Source: CAVVYA01 sp964577835
GTDB lineage: Bacteria; Pseudomonadota; Alphaproteobacteria; SMXQ01
Assembly: GCA_964577835.1 (NCBI GenBank)
Contig: CAZOBN010000015.1
Location: forward strand, 1-50,515
DNA length: 50,515 nt
Direction: 5' to 3'
In this document: one piece after another, positions 7,568 to 14,924 of the stretch
Layout: each line of letters starts with the position of its first letter
Position numbering within the stretch: the first letter of the stretch is position 1
Position numbers and translations under genes: made by a program
Notes under the pieces: generated by a model
Told to the model about the DNA's origin: nothing
Database searches by the model: none
The model's input: the letters and a program-made list of their open reading frames with translations, nothing else

Positions 7568-8812
7568 TCAGAACGCCGCCGCGCCCCACTTCTTCGCGAT
7601 CTCGTTGCCGGGTTCATAGAGCTCCGGGTCCATGCGCGACTTGGCGCCGTTCTTGGCCAGCGTCGCCTCGAACTCCTGGCGGATATAGGGATCCTCCTCG
7701 TCATAGGGGATCGCCGAGCCGCCGTCGCGGATGTCGATGGCGCCCATGTCGAGGCGTTTTTCGCCCGGCACGCTCGGCTTGCGCCCGCGCGCGTTGTTGG
7801 GGCCCATCCAGGCCGACAGGCGCAGGGGCTCGGCCGAAACGCCGAAATGCTGGTGAAACCAATCGCCGGCCATCGGCGCCGCGCTGACCATGCCGACCGG
7901 CTCGTAGTCGATGCGCTTGATCTGGTCCTGCTTGCCGGCTTCCCACGGGCGGGAGCCGATGTCCTTCGGCCAGGTGTAGCTGTAGCCCTTGCCCTTGAGG
8001 CAGATCAGGATCGCGGCCGAGCCGTGAAAGTGCGCCTTGGAATAGCGCCCGGTCTCGTGCTGGCCGATCCACAGATAGAAGCGGTTGCCGCCCATGTGCG
8101 GCTCGATGCGGCGGTAGCCGGGCGAGCGGCGGTTGTCGAGCGGCAGCTCGCAATCGACGATGTCGGGCAGCAGGTTGGTCTTCTTCATGGCGAGCCCGCG
8201 CACCGGATCGGGCGACAGATCGTCCCGCGGCTTGAAGTAATCGGCGCCGCCGTCGTAACGGTCCTTGAACTTGTACGGACAGTTGAAGATGAACTTGGTG
8301 TCGTCCATCAGGTTCATCACGTTGGGCGCCGAGGTGCCGACCAGGAACATGGCGGGCGACGACGACGCGTTGACGATGCGGTGCATGGCGTTGACGGGGA
8401 TCGTGAACAGCGAGCCTTTCTGCCATTCGAAGGTCTGCTTGGTGGCCTTCTCCTCGCCGTCCCACCAGACCTCGGTGGTGCCGCGTCCGTCGATCACGTA
8501 CATGATCTTCTCGTAGAGATGCTTCTCGACGTTGAGCGCGCCGCTGCCCGGCATCTCGACCACATAAGCGCCCCAAAGGCCCTCGGTGCCGTAGAGCTGG
8601 ATGAAGGTGCCGCGACCGCCGAGCCGCTTCCACGGCTTCATCGGCAGGTCCTGCACCTTGCTCACGCCGATGCCGCGGAAGATCGGGATCTCCTGCTCCT
8701 CCATGAACCTGTCGTAGGGCATGGCCGGCTGTTTGAAGGTGCCGAGCCCGGCCTTCTTGGTGGTGCTGGTGATCTCATGCCAGTGGTTGTTGTCGCTCTT
8801 GTCGTGCGGCAT
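7568..8812 (-). CDS. Bicupin dioxygenase-like protein (second tandem copy)
   Basis: The 414-residue protein is a paralogue of 6103-7335, sharing long blocks such as CELPLDNRRSPGYRRIEPHM and ICLKGKGY. Cupin 1 again has EKHLYEKIMYVIDGRG and PVNAMHRIVNASS. Cupin 2 has KAHFHGSAAILICLKG and DWFHQHFGVS. The differences HAHAP/HFHGS and GALHAEKH/GALNVEKH fall at the metal sites, so the two copies may differ in metal or substrate, or form a heteromer. An AGGAG site lies about 6 nt before the ATG. The TctC gene downstream on the map (8847-9929) is transcribed first, so the order is tctC, bicupin, bicupin in one probable operon. Confidence 0.85.
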   Translation of the reverse strand: MPHDKSDNNHWHEITSTTKKAGLGTFKQPAMPYDRFMEEQEIPIFRGIGVSKVQDLPMKPWKRLGGRGTFIQLYGTEGLWGAYVVEMPGSGALNVEKHLYEKIMYVIDGRGTTEVWWDGEEKATKQTFEWQKGSLFTIPVNAMHRIVNASSSPAMFLVGTSAPNVMNLMDDTKFIFNCPYKFKDRYDGGADYFKPRDDLSPDPVRGLAMKKTNLLPDIVDCELPLDNRRSPGYRRIEPHMGGNRFYLWIGQHETGRYSKAHFHGSAAILICLKGKGYSYTWPKDIGSRPWEAGKQDQIKRIDYEPVGMVSAAPMAGDWFHQHFGVSAEPLRLSAWMGPNNARGRKPSVPGEKRLDMGAIDIRDGGSAIPYDEEDPYIRQEFEATLAKNGAKSRMDPELYEPGNEIAKKWGAAAF

Positions 8813-8846
8813 GGGCAGGACTCCTCTGCTGACTAAAACTGTGGCG

Positions 8847-9929
8847 CTACTCGGAGGCGCCGCCTTCCGGCTTGGTCTTCGCGGCGATGGCGAGATAGCG
8901 CGCGATGACGTCGGGCGAGATATTGCTCATGCGCTCGAGCATCTCGCGGATTTGGCCGCCGTCGATCGGGCTGACGTCCATCTTCTGCTTCCTGGCGTCG
9001 GCAAGATACTCCTTGTCCTTGTGGGTCGCCATGAAGGCTTTCACGAGGATGGCGGCGCGGTCGGCCGGAACCCCCGGCGGCGCCGCATAGGGACGCGCCA
9101 GGAAGAACGGCATCTCCAAAAGTTCGATGAGCGCCGCGTTCTCCGGCCCGGTGGCGAGTTCGCGCGCGGTCGGGATGGTCTTGACCAGCGCGTGGCGGGT
9201 GCGCCGGCCGAATTGCAGCAGCGGGCGCATGAAGCCGTTGTCGCCGAGCCACTCCGGCTGCGTCGCCTGGATCGACGACAGGCCGATCATGCGGCCATCG
9301 ACCTCGTGCCGCTGGACGGCGAGCGACATCGAGGCGCCGTCCGGATAGCCGTGAATGACCTTGAGCTTGAGACCGAGCACCTCGAGCAATTGTACCGGCA
9401 CGTCGTAGGAGGTCGATCCCGCGTTGGTCGCCGCGAGCACCATCTGCTTGGCATTCGCGCCGCGCAGATCGTCGACCGTCCTGATCGGCAGGTCGGAGCG
9501 CACCAGCAGCAGATAGGCATCGTCCTGGTAGCTCGACGAGCTGCCGAGCCAGGTGAACTTCTCCGGCTTGAACTTGATCGCCTTGTTGCCGGGATCGATC
9601 AGGCCGCTCAATGGCAGACCGCGCGCGAAGGTGCCGAACGCGGTGCCGTCCTTCGGCGCCACGTTGAAGATGTGATTGGCGGCCGCGGTGCTGCCGGCGC
9701 CCGGCATGTTCTGCGGCACGACGCTCGGGTTGCCGGGAATATGCTTGCCCATGTGCTTGGTCAGCAGGCGGGCATAGGTGTCGTAACCCCCGCCGGTTCC
9801 GTAGCCGATGATCACGCGGATGGTCTTGCCCTTGTAGAACGACTGCTGGGCCTCCGCCTGCGCCATGAGCGCAAAGACGGCGGAGGCCGCCGTCAGGGCA
9901 GCGAGCAGGCAACGCGGCAGAGCACGCAT
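8847..9929 (-). CDS. TctC/Bug-family tripartite tricarboxylate transporter substrate-binding protein
   Basis: The 360-residue protein has a signal peptide (MRALPRCLLAALTAASAVFALMAQAEAQ) and the Bug pattern: FYKGKTIRVIIGYGTGGGYDTYARLL, then PQNMPGAGSTAAANHIF and later GYPDGASMSLAVQRHEVDG. It binds carboxylates in the periplasm for a TctAB carrier or for signalling. No tctA or tctB is in the window, so it is an orphan as most Bug proteins are. The ATG at 9929 follows GGGGGG and the signal peptide starts there. It lies 34 bp before the bicupin pair, and a role in delivering or sensing their substrate is a reasonable inference. Confidence 0.88.
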   Translation of the reverse strand: MRALPRCLLAALTAASAVFALMAQAEAQQSFYKGKTIRVIIGYGTGGGYDTYARLLTKHMGKHIPGNPSVVPQNMPGAGSTAAANHIFNVAPKDGTAFGTFARGLPLSGLIDPGNKAIKFKPEKFTWLGSSSSYQDDAYLLLVRSDLPIRTVDDLRGANAKQMVLAATNAGSTSYDVPVQLLEVLGLKLKVIHGYPDGASMSLAVQRHEVDGRMIGLSSIQATQPEWLGDNGFMRPLLQFGRRTRHALVKTIPTARELATGPENAALIELLEMPFFLARPYAAPPGVPADRAAILVKAFMATHKDKEYLADARKQKMDVSPIDGGQIREMLERMSNISPDVIARYLAIAAKTKPEGGASE

Positions 9930-10070
9930 GATAAAACCCCCCGTGGATTGGCGCCATTTTCGGCGTCCAGTGTTTTGCTTTTCGTTACGATAGCAAACGC
10001 CTCTGCGCCGCTCAAAGCGCAATCGGCAGGGCATCTGGGGTATGCGGGGGAGTCCGTAGACTCCGAAGGA

Positions 10071-10133
10071 TTAAGCTTTGGCTTCGGCAAAGCGCGGGAA
10101 GACGCCGAATGGCGGCGGCAACGCGTTGCCGGG
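10071..10133 (-). pseudogene. Relic of the metG 3' end
   Basis: The minus strand reads GNALPPPFGVFPRFAEAKA and then TAA, against GTALPPPAGVFPRFAEAKV and TAA at the true metG end (12167-12229). The match is ungapped at an offset of 2096; I count 52 of 63 identical bases. Beyond 10133 the similarity fades to scattered residues (GLQPG against ELAPG). The stop codon is included, but the DNA past it differs except for a short hairpin GGAGTC-CGTA-GACTCC at 10050-10065. It lies in the same orientation as metG and marks the far edge of the MazEF/HNH segment. Confidence 0.75.
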
Positions 10134-10248
10134 TTGCAGGCCAGAGTGGACGGATTGTCCCGATCGAATGGCCCAGGTGAGGTCGCCAGGACCGGCCGCG
10201 CTTGCGAATGCCAGAACGGTAGAGATGCCGCGCGTCGCCAGTGCCTTC

Positions 10249-10602
10249 TCACGTCTTCGGCTTGGCCCGTGGTGAAACCGCCAGTCCGAGGAACACGAGC
10301 ATCGCCCGATTGAGTCGTAGGATGTCCTCGTCGTCCAATCTGCCGATGTGAACTCCAAGCTTGGATTTGGGGACGGTGGTGATCTTGTCCACCATCATGC
10401 GGCAGGTGACGCTCAAGCCGTTGCGCTCGTTTGGCTCGACCGGAAGACGAAACAGCGGCGCTTCGGTTTCGTCGCTGGTGAAGGCGCAGATGGCGATCGA
10501 ATCCGTCCCGTCGAAGCTGTCATCCTGTACGATGACGGCGGGGCGCGGCTTGCCCGCATAGTCCTTGCCGCCCGAAACCGTCCAGATATCGCCTCGCCTC
10601 AT
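10249..10602 (-). CDS. MazF/PemK-family endoribonuclease toxin
   Basis: The 117-residue protein starts MRRGDIWTVSGG and continues KPRPAVIVQDD, then ICAFTSDETEAPLFRLPV and NGLSVTCRMMVDKITTVPKSKLG. These are the hallmark strands of the PemK/MazF fold, including the RPAVIV core strand and the MVDK basic loop. MazF toxins cut mRNA or tRNA at short sequences. The ATG overlaps the antitoxin stop (ATGA), so the pair is translationally coupled with the antitoxin first. The gene ends 115 bp from the metG relic at 10133. Confidence 0.9.
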   Translation of the reverse strand: MRRGDIWTVSGGKDYAGKPRPAVIVQDDSFDGTDSIAICAFTSDETEAPLFRLPVEPNERNGLSVTCRMMVDKITTVPKSKLGVHIGRLDDEDILRLNRAMLVFLGLAVSPRAKPKT

Positions 10603-10823
10603 TCATCGCCCGAATCGGACACCGCATCGATAAACGCCTGATCCGCGTTGGCATGGGCGCTGGCGGCGACGGCCAGCGACTGGCGATGCGCCGCTGACTT
10701 GAATGCGCGCGCGCTTACATCCGGCACCCAGATCTGGATCGGGCGCAAACCGTGACGACGCAAGCGTTCGCGATGCTTGCGCACCTTCTCGCGCGACGAG
10801 TCGGATGGGGTGGCGGCAACCAT
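10599..10823 (-). CDS. MazE-like antitoxin (DUF3018 type)
   Basis: The 74-residue protein has a basic N-terminal DNA-binding part (SSREKVRKHRERLRRHGLRPIQIWVPDVS) and an acidic toxin-wrapping tail (DQAFIDAVSDSGDE). KVRKHRERLRRHGLRPIQIW is the recognisable core of antitoxin MazE-like/DUF3018 proteins paired with PemK toxins. I chose the ATG at 10823 over a TTG at 10829 because AGGAG sits 7 nt before the ATG. The palindrome GTTACATGTAAC lies about 19 nt upstream of the start and is the probable autoregulatory operator. Confidence 0.88.
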   Translation of the reverse strand: MVAATPSDSSREKVRKHRERLRRHGLRPIQIWVPDVSARAFKSAAHRQSLAVAASAHANADQAFIDAVSDSGDE

Positions 10824-10841
10824 GGCCAATCTCCTGCGTAA

Positions 10842-10853
10842 GTTACATGTAAC
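10842..10853 (-). promoter_or_regulatory. Palindromic operator of the MazE/MazF-type module
   Basis: GTTACATGTAAC is a perfect 12-bp palindrome; the flanks (TA one base further out on each side) extend it imperfectly. It sits immediately upstream of the ribosome site of the antitoxin gene. Toxin-antitoxin operons of this class are repressed by antitoxin binding to such a palindrome, with toxin modulating the affinity. Binding is inferred from position only. Confidence 0.6.
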
Positions 10854-11171
10854 CTAGCATGGCAGGGGCTTCCAGACCAGGGCTTTCCGCGGGCCGTCAC
10901 GAAAGGCGATGGCAGGGCGGACCGCGCCAGCCGTGACGCCCGGGCGCAGACCCGCCCGCTCTGACCGGAGCAAAATCCGCTGAGCGCCTAAATTGAAATC
11001 GTTAATAATTCTGCGAAGGCGGTACGCGACCCGACCGCATGGCACAGCGAAAGACAAGCCATTCAGTGCCTTGGATGACGACTGGCGAGACACTTTTATC
11101 TCGCCTTCCTAATCGGAGCCAACCCGCTATACGGTTTATGTAAACTTGGTCTACAAAAGTGCTCAAATGGC
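10854..11171. other. 318-bp divergent gap between the antitoxin and HNH genes
   Basis: No gene is visible. The segment carries the divergent promoters. It contains an A/T-rich patch at about 10988-11010 (AAATTGAAATCGTTAATAAT) and another at 11128-11170 just before the HNH start. A/T-rich patches amid GC-rich flanks fit a foreign insert. Confidence 0.5.
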
Positions 11172-12110
11172 ATGATGAAAAATTCCGAACGCCTTGTTTT
11201 CAAACTTCGCCGCCTTCCGGAATATACGGATGAAGCGATCCTGGCTGAGTTGCGGAGGGTGGCGGCGCTGGTACCCGCCGGCGATGCGCTGACGGTTTCC
11301 GCATTTGCCAAGCACGCGCGCGTCGGGAGGAAGGTTTATTACCGTCGCTGGGGCACATGGGCTGATGCTCTCCGGGCTGCAGGTCTTGGCAACCGTTCCA
11401 GCGAGGTAGTGAGGGCCAGAGGCGCACACGCATCCCGCCACATGTCGGACGATGAAGTAATACAGGCACTGCAAGCCCTGGCGGCAGGTTTGGGAAAGGC
11501 TGAACTGACCGTCGAGGATGTCCAAGAGCATCTACCATTTTCGGGCGAGACGTTGAGACGACGGTGGGGAACATCTCGGGCGGCGTTCGAGGCAGCTGGG
11601 TTGACAGCTACGATCCTGGGCCGCCGATACACCGATGAGGAGTGCTTCGCCAATCTGCTGATCGTTTGGACGTACTACCGCCGGCCGCCGAAGTACATTG
11701 AGATGGGATTGCCGCCATCGCAGGTTGGGGGCAAGGCGTACGTCAAGCGCTTCAAGACGTGGAACAAGGCGCTGGCGGCCTTCGTGGAGCGCGTCAATTG
11801 CGATGGCGAGCTTGAGCCAGCGCTTGAGAAAAGCGAGGTGAAGACATCCGCTTCCGGGCCAGCGCCGCCGCAGGCACCCCACTCACCCGAAGAAAGCCGC
11901 GACATCCGTCTTGGCCTGCGCTTTCGCGTGCTACATCGCGACCGCTTCAAGTGCGTACTATGCGGCGACCATCCCGCTCGGAACGCCGAGTGCGTGCTAC
12001 ATGTCGACCACCTCGTTCCGTGGTCGCGAGGCGGCAAGACCCGAGAAGACAATCTGCGGACCCTGTGCGCGACATGCAATATTGGCCGTGGCAATCGCTT
12101 TGCCGAGTAG
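11172..12110 (+). CDS. HNH endonuclease with three homing-endonuclease-associated repeats
   Basis: The 312-residue protein ends in an HNH nuclease domain: C261-x2-C264, then LHVDHLVPWSRGG (D279, H280), the central N294 and C299-x2-C302, giving a zinc-knuckle ββα-metal site. The first 205 residues hold three copies of a helical repeat with the signature Y-x-RW-GTW-x-AL-x-AAGL (about 20-72, 92-145 and 153-206; the third is more diverged: KRFKTWNKALAAF). Repeats of this kind occur in intron-type HNH homing enzymes and are thought to read DNA. It is the only plus-strand gene between 2059 and 19243, and it ends 56 bp from the metG stop. Free-standing homing nuclease or defence role; not decided by sequence. 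Confidence 0.85.
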   Translation: MMKNSERLVFKLRRLPEYTDEAILAELRRVAALVPAGDALTVSAFAKHARVGRKVYYRRWGTWADALRAAGLGNRSSEVVRARGAHASRHMSDDEVIQALQALAAGLGKAELTVEDVQEHLPFSGETLRRRWGTSRAAFEAAGLTATILGRRYTDEECFANLLIVWTYYRRPPKYIEMGLPPSQVGGKAYVKRFKTWNKALAAFVERVNCDGELEPALEKSEVKTSASGPAPPQAPHSPEESRDIRLGLRFRVLHRDRFKCVLCGDHPARNAECVLHVDHLVPWSRGGKTREDNLRTLCATCNIGRGNRFAE

Positions 12111-12166
12111 AGTCTGAATGTCGTCGCGGATACTCGCGCCAATGCTCAGAGGGCGATAGCGGAGGG

Positions 12167-13717
12167 TTATACTTTCGCTTCGGCGAAACGTGGGAAGACG
12201 CCGGCGGGCGGCGGCAGCGCGGTGCCGGGCGCGAGCTCGTGGCCGGGCTCGAGCGCCCCGAAGTGGCGCCTGTCGCTCGGCACGGCCAGTTGGTCGAGGA
12301 TTTTGCCGGCGGCCTCCGGGGTGAACGGCTGGATCACCGTGGCGAGATGCCGGATCGTCTCCCCTAACGCATATAAGACCGTCGCCATGCGCGCCGGGTC
12401 GGTCTTGCGCAGCGCCCACGGCGCCTGGGCGTCGACATAGCCGTTGGCGGAGCGCACCACCGTCCAGATGGCGTCGAATGCCTCATGGAAGGCTTGACGC
12501 TCGAGGAAGCCGCGCAGGGCCCCGATCAGCCCGCGCGCCTCGGCGAGCAGCGCCTGGTCCTCGGCGCTGAAGTCGCCGGGCGCCGGCACCCTGCCCTCGC
12601 AGTTCTTGGCGATCTGGCTCAGCGTGCGCTGGACCAGATTGCCGAACGCGTTGGCGAGATCGCCGTTGAGCCGGTTGACGATGGCGCGGTGGGAGAAGTC
12701 GCCGTCATTGCCGAACGGCACTTCGCGCAGCAGGAAATAGCGCACCGGATCGAGCCCGTAGGTTTCCACCAGCTTGACCGGGTCGATGACATTGCCGAGC
12801 GACTTGGATATCTTCTGGCCTTCATTGGTCCACCAGCCGTGCGCGAACACGCGGTGCGGCGGCGCGATGTCGGCGGCCATCAGGAAGGCCGGCCAATAGA
12901 CCGCATGGAAGCGCAGAATGTCCTTGCCGACCATGTGCAGATCGGCGGGCCAGAATTTCCGGAAGTCGGGCGACTGAATATCGGGATAGCCGATCGCGGT
13001 GATGTAGTTGCTCAGCGCGTCGAGCCAGACATACATCACATGCTTCTCGTCGCCCGGCACCGGGATGCCCCACTTGAAGCTGGTGCGCGAGATCGACAGG
13101 TCCTGCAAGCCGCCTTCGACGAAACGCTTGACCTCGTTGTAGCGCGTCGCCGGCAGCACGAAATCCGGATGCTTCGCGTAGAAACCGAGCAGCTTGTCCT
13201 GCCATTTCGACAGGTCGAAGAAGTAGCTCGGCTCCTCGACCCATTCGACCTCGGCGCCGGTCGGCGCCAGCTTCTTGCCGTTCGATCCGACCGTCAGCTC
13301 GCTCTCGCCGTAGAAGGCTTCGTCGCGCGTCGCGTACCAGCCGGAATAGCTGCCGAGATAGATATGGCCGCGCTTCTCCATCTCCCGCCACAGATGCTGC
13401 GCCGCCTTGACGTGGCGTGGCTCGGTGGTGCGGATGAAATCGTCGTTGCTGAAGCCCATCAGCCTGGCGAGGTTGAAGAAGTTCGCCGCGTTCATGTCGG
13501 CGAAGGCCTGTGGCGTCATGCCGGCCGCCGCCGCCGCCTTCTCGACCTTCTGGCCATGCTCGTCGGTGCCGGTGAGGAACTTCACGTCGTAGCCGTCGAG
13601 CCGCTTGAAGCGCGCGAGCGCGTCGCAAGCCAGCGTCGTATAGGCGTGCCCGATATGGGGCACGTCGTTGACGTAATAGATCGGCGTGGTCAGATAGTAG
13701 CGCTTCGGGCCGGACAT
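12167..13717 (-). CDS. metG: Methionyl-tRNA synthetase, short MetG form
   Basis: The 516-residue class I aminoacyl-tRNA synthetase charges tRNA-Met. HIGH is at residues 21-24 (DVPHIGHAY) and the KMSKS loop appears as KISKS at 302-306. The anticodon-binding helical domain follows, with WALRKTDPARMATVLY. No zinc knuckle cysteines and no C-terminal tRNA-binding (Trbp111) domain are present, as is usual for the short alphaproteobacterial type. It ends in GTALPPPAGVFPRFAEAKV. It follows holB by 15 bp in the tmk-holB-metG line. The last 21 codons are echoed at 10071-10133. Confidence 0.97.
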   Translation of the reverse strand: MSGPKRYYLTTPIYYVNDVPHIGHAYTTLACDALARFKRLDGYDVKFLTGTDEHGQKVEKAAAAAGMTPQAFADMNAANFFNLARLMGFSNDDFIRTTEPRHVKAAQHLWREMEKRGHIYLGSYSGWYATRDEAFYGESELTVGSNGKKLAPTGAEVEWVEEPSYFFDLSKWQDKLLGFYAKHPDFVLPATRYNEVKRFVEGGLQDLSISRTSFKWGIPVPGDEKHVMYVWLDALSNYITAIGYPDIQSPDFRKFWPADLHMVGKDILRFHAVYWPAFLMAADIAPPHRVFAHGWWTNEGQKISKSLGNVIDPVKLVETYGLDPVRYFLLREVPFGNDGDFSHRAIVNRLNGDLANAFGNLVQRTLSQIAKNCEGRVPAPGDFSAEDQALLAEARGLIGALRGFLERQAFHEAFDAIWTVVRSANGYVDAQAPWALRKTDPARMATVLYALGETIRHLATVIQPFTPEAAGKILDQLAVPSDRRHFGALEPGHELAPGTALPPPAGVFPRFAEAKV

Positions 13718-13732
13718 CAGGATTTCACGGGA

Positions 13733-14922
13733 TTAGCCGCGCGCCGAGGCTTGCAGGGTCAACAGCGCCGACAGCACGGTCTGCTTGCGGTCGAGATTGA
13801 CGCTGGTGGCGCGGGTGAACAGATGGGCGATCTTTTCCCATACCTCCACCCATTGATCAAGGCTGCGGGTGGCGCCGAGCCGGCGCATGAGGGTCGCCTC
13901 GCCGGGCACGATTTCGTCCTCGCCCCGTCCGGCCACACCGTTGCGCACCATGCGGGCGAGCCACCAGCGCAGCAATTCGGTGAACAGGTTGTAGGTGCCC
14001 ACCGCATTGGCGCGCGCCAGCTTGTCGCCGAAGGCATGGACGGCTCCGATATCGAGGTCCGGCAAATGGCTCAGCAGTCCGACCATCTCGCGGTAGAGCG
14101 GGACGCCGCCCTCCTCCGCCAAGCGCAGGGCGCGGCCGATGCTGCCGTCGGCGATGCCCAGCAGGGCCGCCCGCTCGTTGGGCGCCAGATCCGGCTTGTG
14201 CCGGGTGAGCAGCGCCGCCAGCGTGTCGTCGCGCAGCGGCCGCAGNNNNNNNNNNAGCGGATGGTCGGCAGCAGCCGGCCCGGCGCATGGCTGACCAGCA
14301 GGAAGACGGTGCGCGGCGGCGGCTCCTCGAGCATCTTGAGCAGCGCATTGGCGGCCGACTTGTTCATGTCTTCCGCGCCATCGATGATCACGACGCGGTA
14401 GCCGTTCTCCGCCGGCGTCAGGCTGATGAAGTTGCGGATGTCGCGCACATCGTCGACAACGATGACCTTGCGCTCGCGGTTGCGCTTGGCGTCATAGCCG
14501 AGCGTCACCGTGAACAGGTCGCCGTGGCCGCGCACCGCGATGCGGTGGAACATCGGCTCGTCGGGTGACACATAAAGCGACGTGGGAGCGCCGGTGGCGG
14601 CGGGCGGAGCGGCGCCGAACAGGCTCGGCCCCTGCTCGGCTGCCTCGGCGCCACGCGTGCCGCGCGCCAGCAGGAAGCGCGCGAAGCGACACGCCAGGGT
14701 CGCTTTGCCGACGCCCGCGGGGCCGGCGATCAGCCAGGCATGATGCAAGCGGCCGCTCGACCAGGCATCGAGCAGCGCGCGCTCGGCCGCTTCGTGCCCG
14801 CTGAATTCGCTCTCGCACAAGGGTGCGTGCAGCGAATCGGGCGGCAACTCATCCTTGTCTTTCGCCATACCGCTCCTGGGGCCGCTCCTGGGGCCGCTCC
14901 TGGGGCCGGGCCTGGTCGCCAT
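13733..14922 (-). CDS. holB: DNA polymerase III delta' subunit, split by an assembly gap
   Basis: This is the clamp-loader subunit. The N-terminal part has the P-loop variant AGPAGVGKATLA, the strand VVIIDGAEDMNKSAANALLK and EEPPPRTVFLLVSHAP. The C-terminal part begins LRPLRDDTLAALLTRH and continues through a helical collar domain to SARG. Between them lie 10 N (14246-14255). The frames on either side agree only if the real gap is 11 nt or another length of form 3n+2; the family usually has an SRCR-type segment here. So this is one intact gene, not a frameshift. The start may be ATG 14922 (2 bp after tmk, no ribosome site) or ATG 14868, which has AGGAG 4 nt upstream. Confidence 0.9.
14246..14255. 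other. Assembly gap (10 N) inside holB
   Basis: Ten undetermined bases. The flanking holB frames are out of register by one base across exactly ten, so this is a placeholder of arbitrary length rather than ten real unknown bases. Confidence 0.95.
14870..14905. repeat. Three tandem 12-bp units at the holB 5' end
   Basis: CCGCTCCTGGGG occurs three times in direct tandem, with a degenerate fourth following. On the minus strand each unit contains CAGGAGC, a ribosome-site-like sequence, and encodes a repeated R-S-G-P. It lies between the two candidate holB start codons. The repeat is either a leader with three copies of a ribosome site in front of ATG 14868, or part of a longer N-terminus starting at 14922. 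Slippage could change copy number. Confidence 0.85.
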
Positions 14923-14924
14923 AG

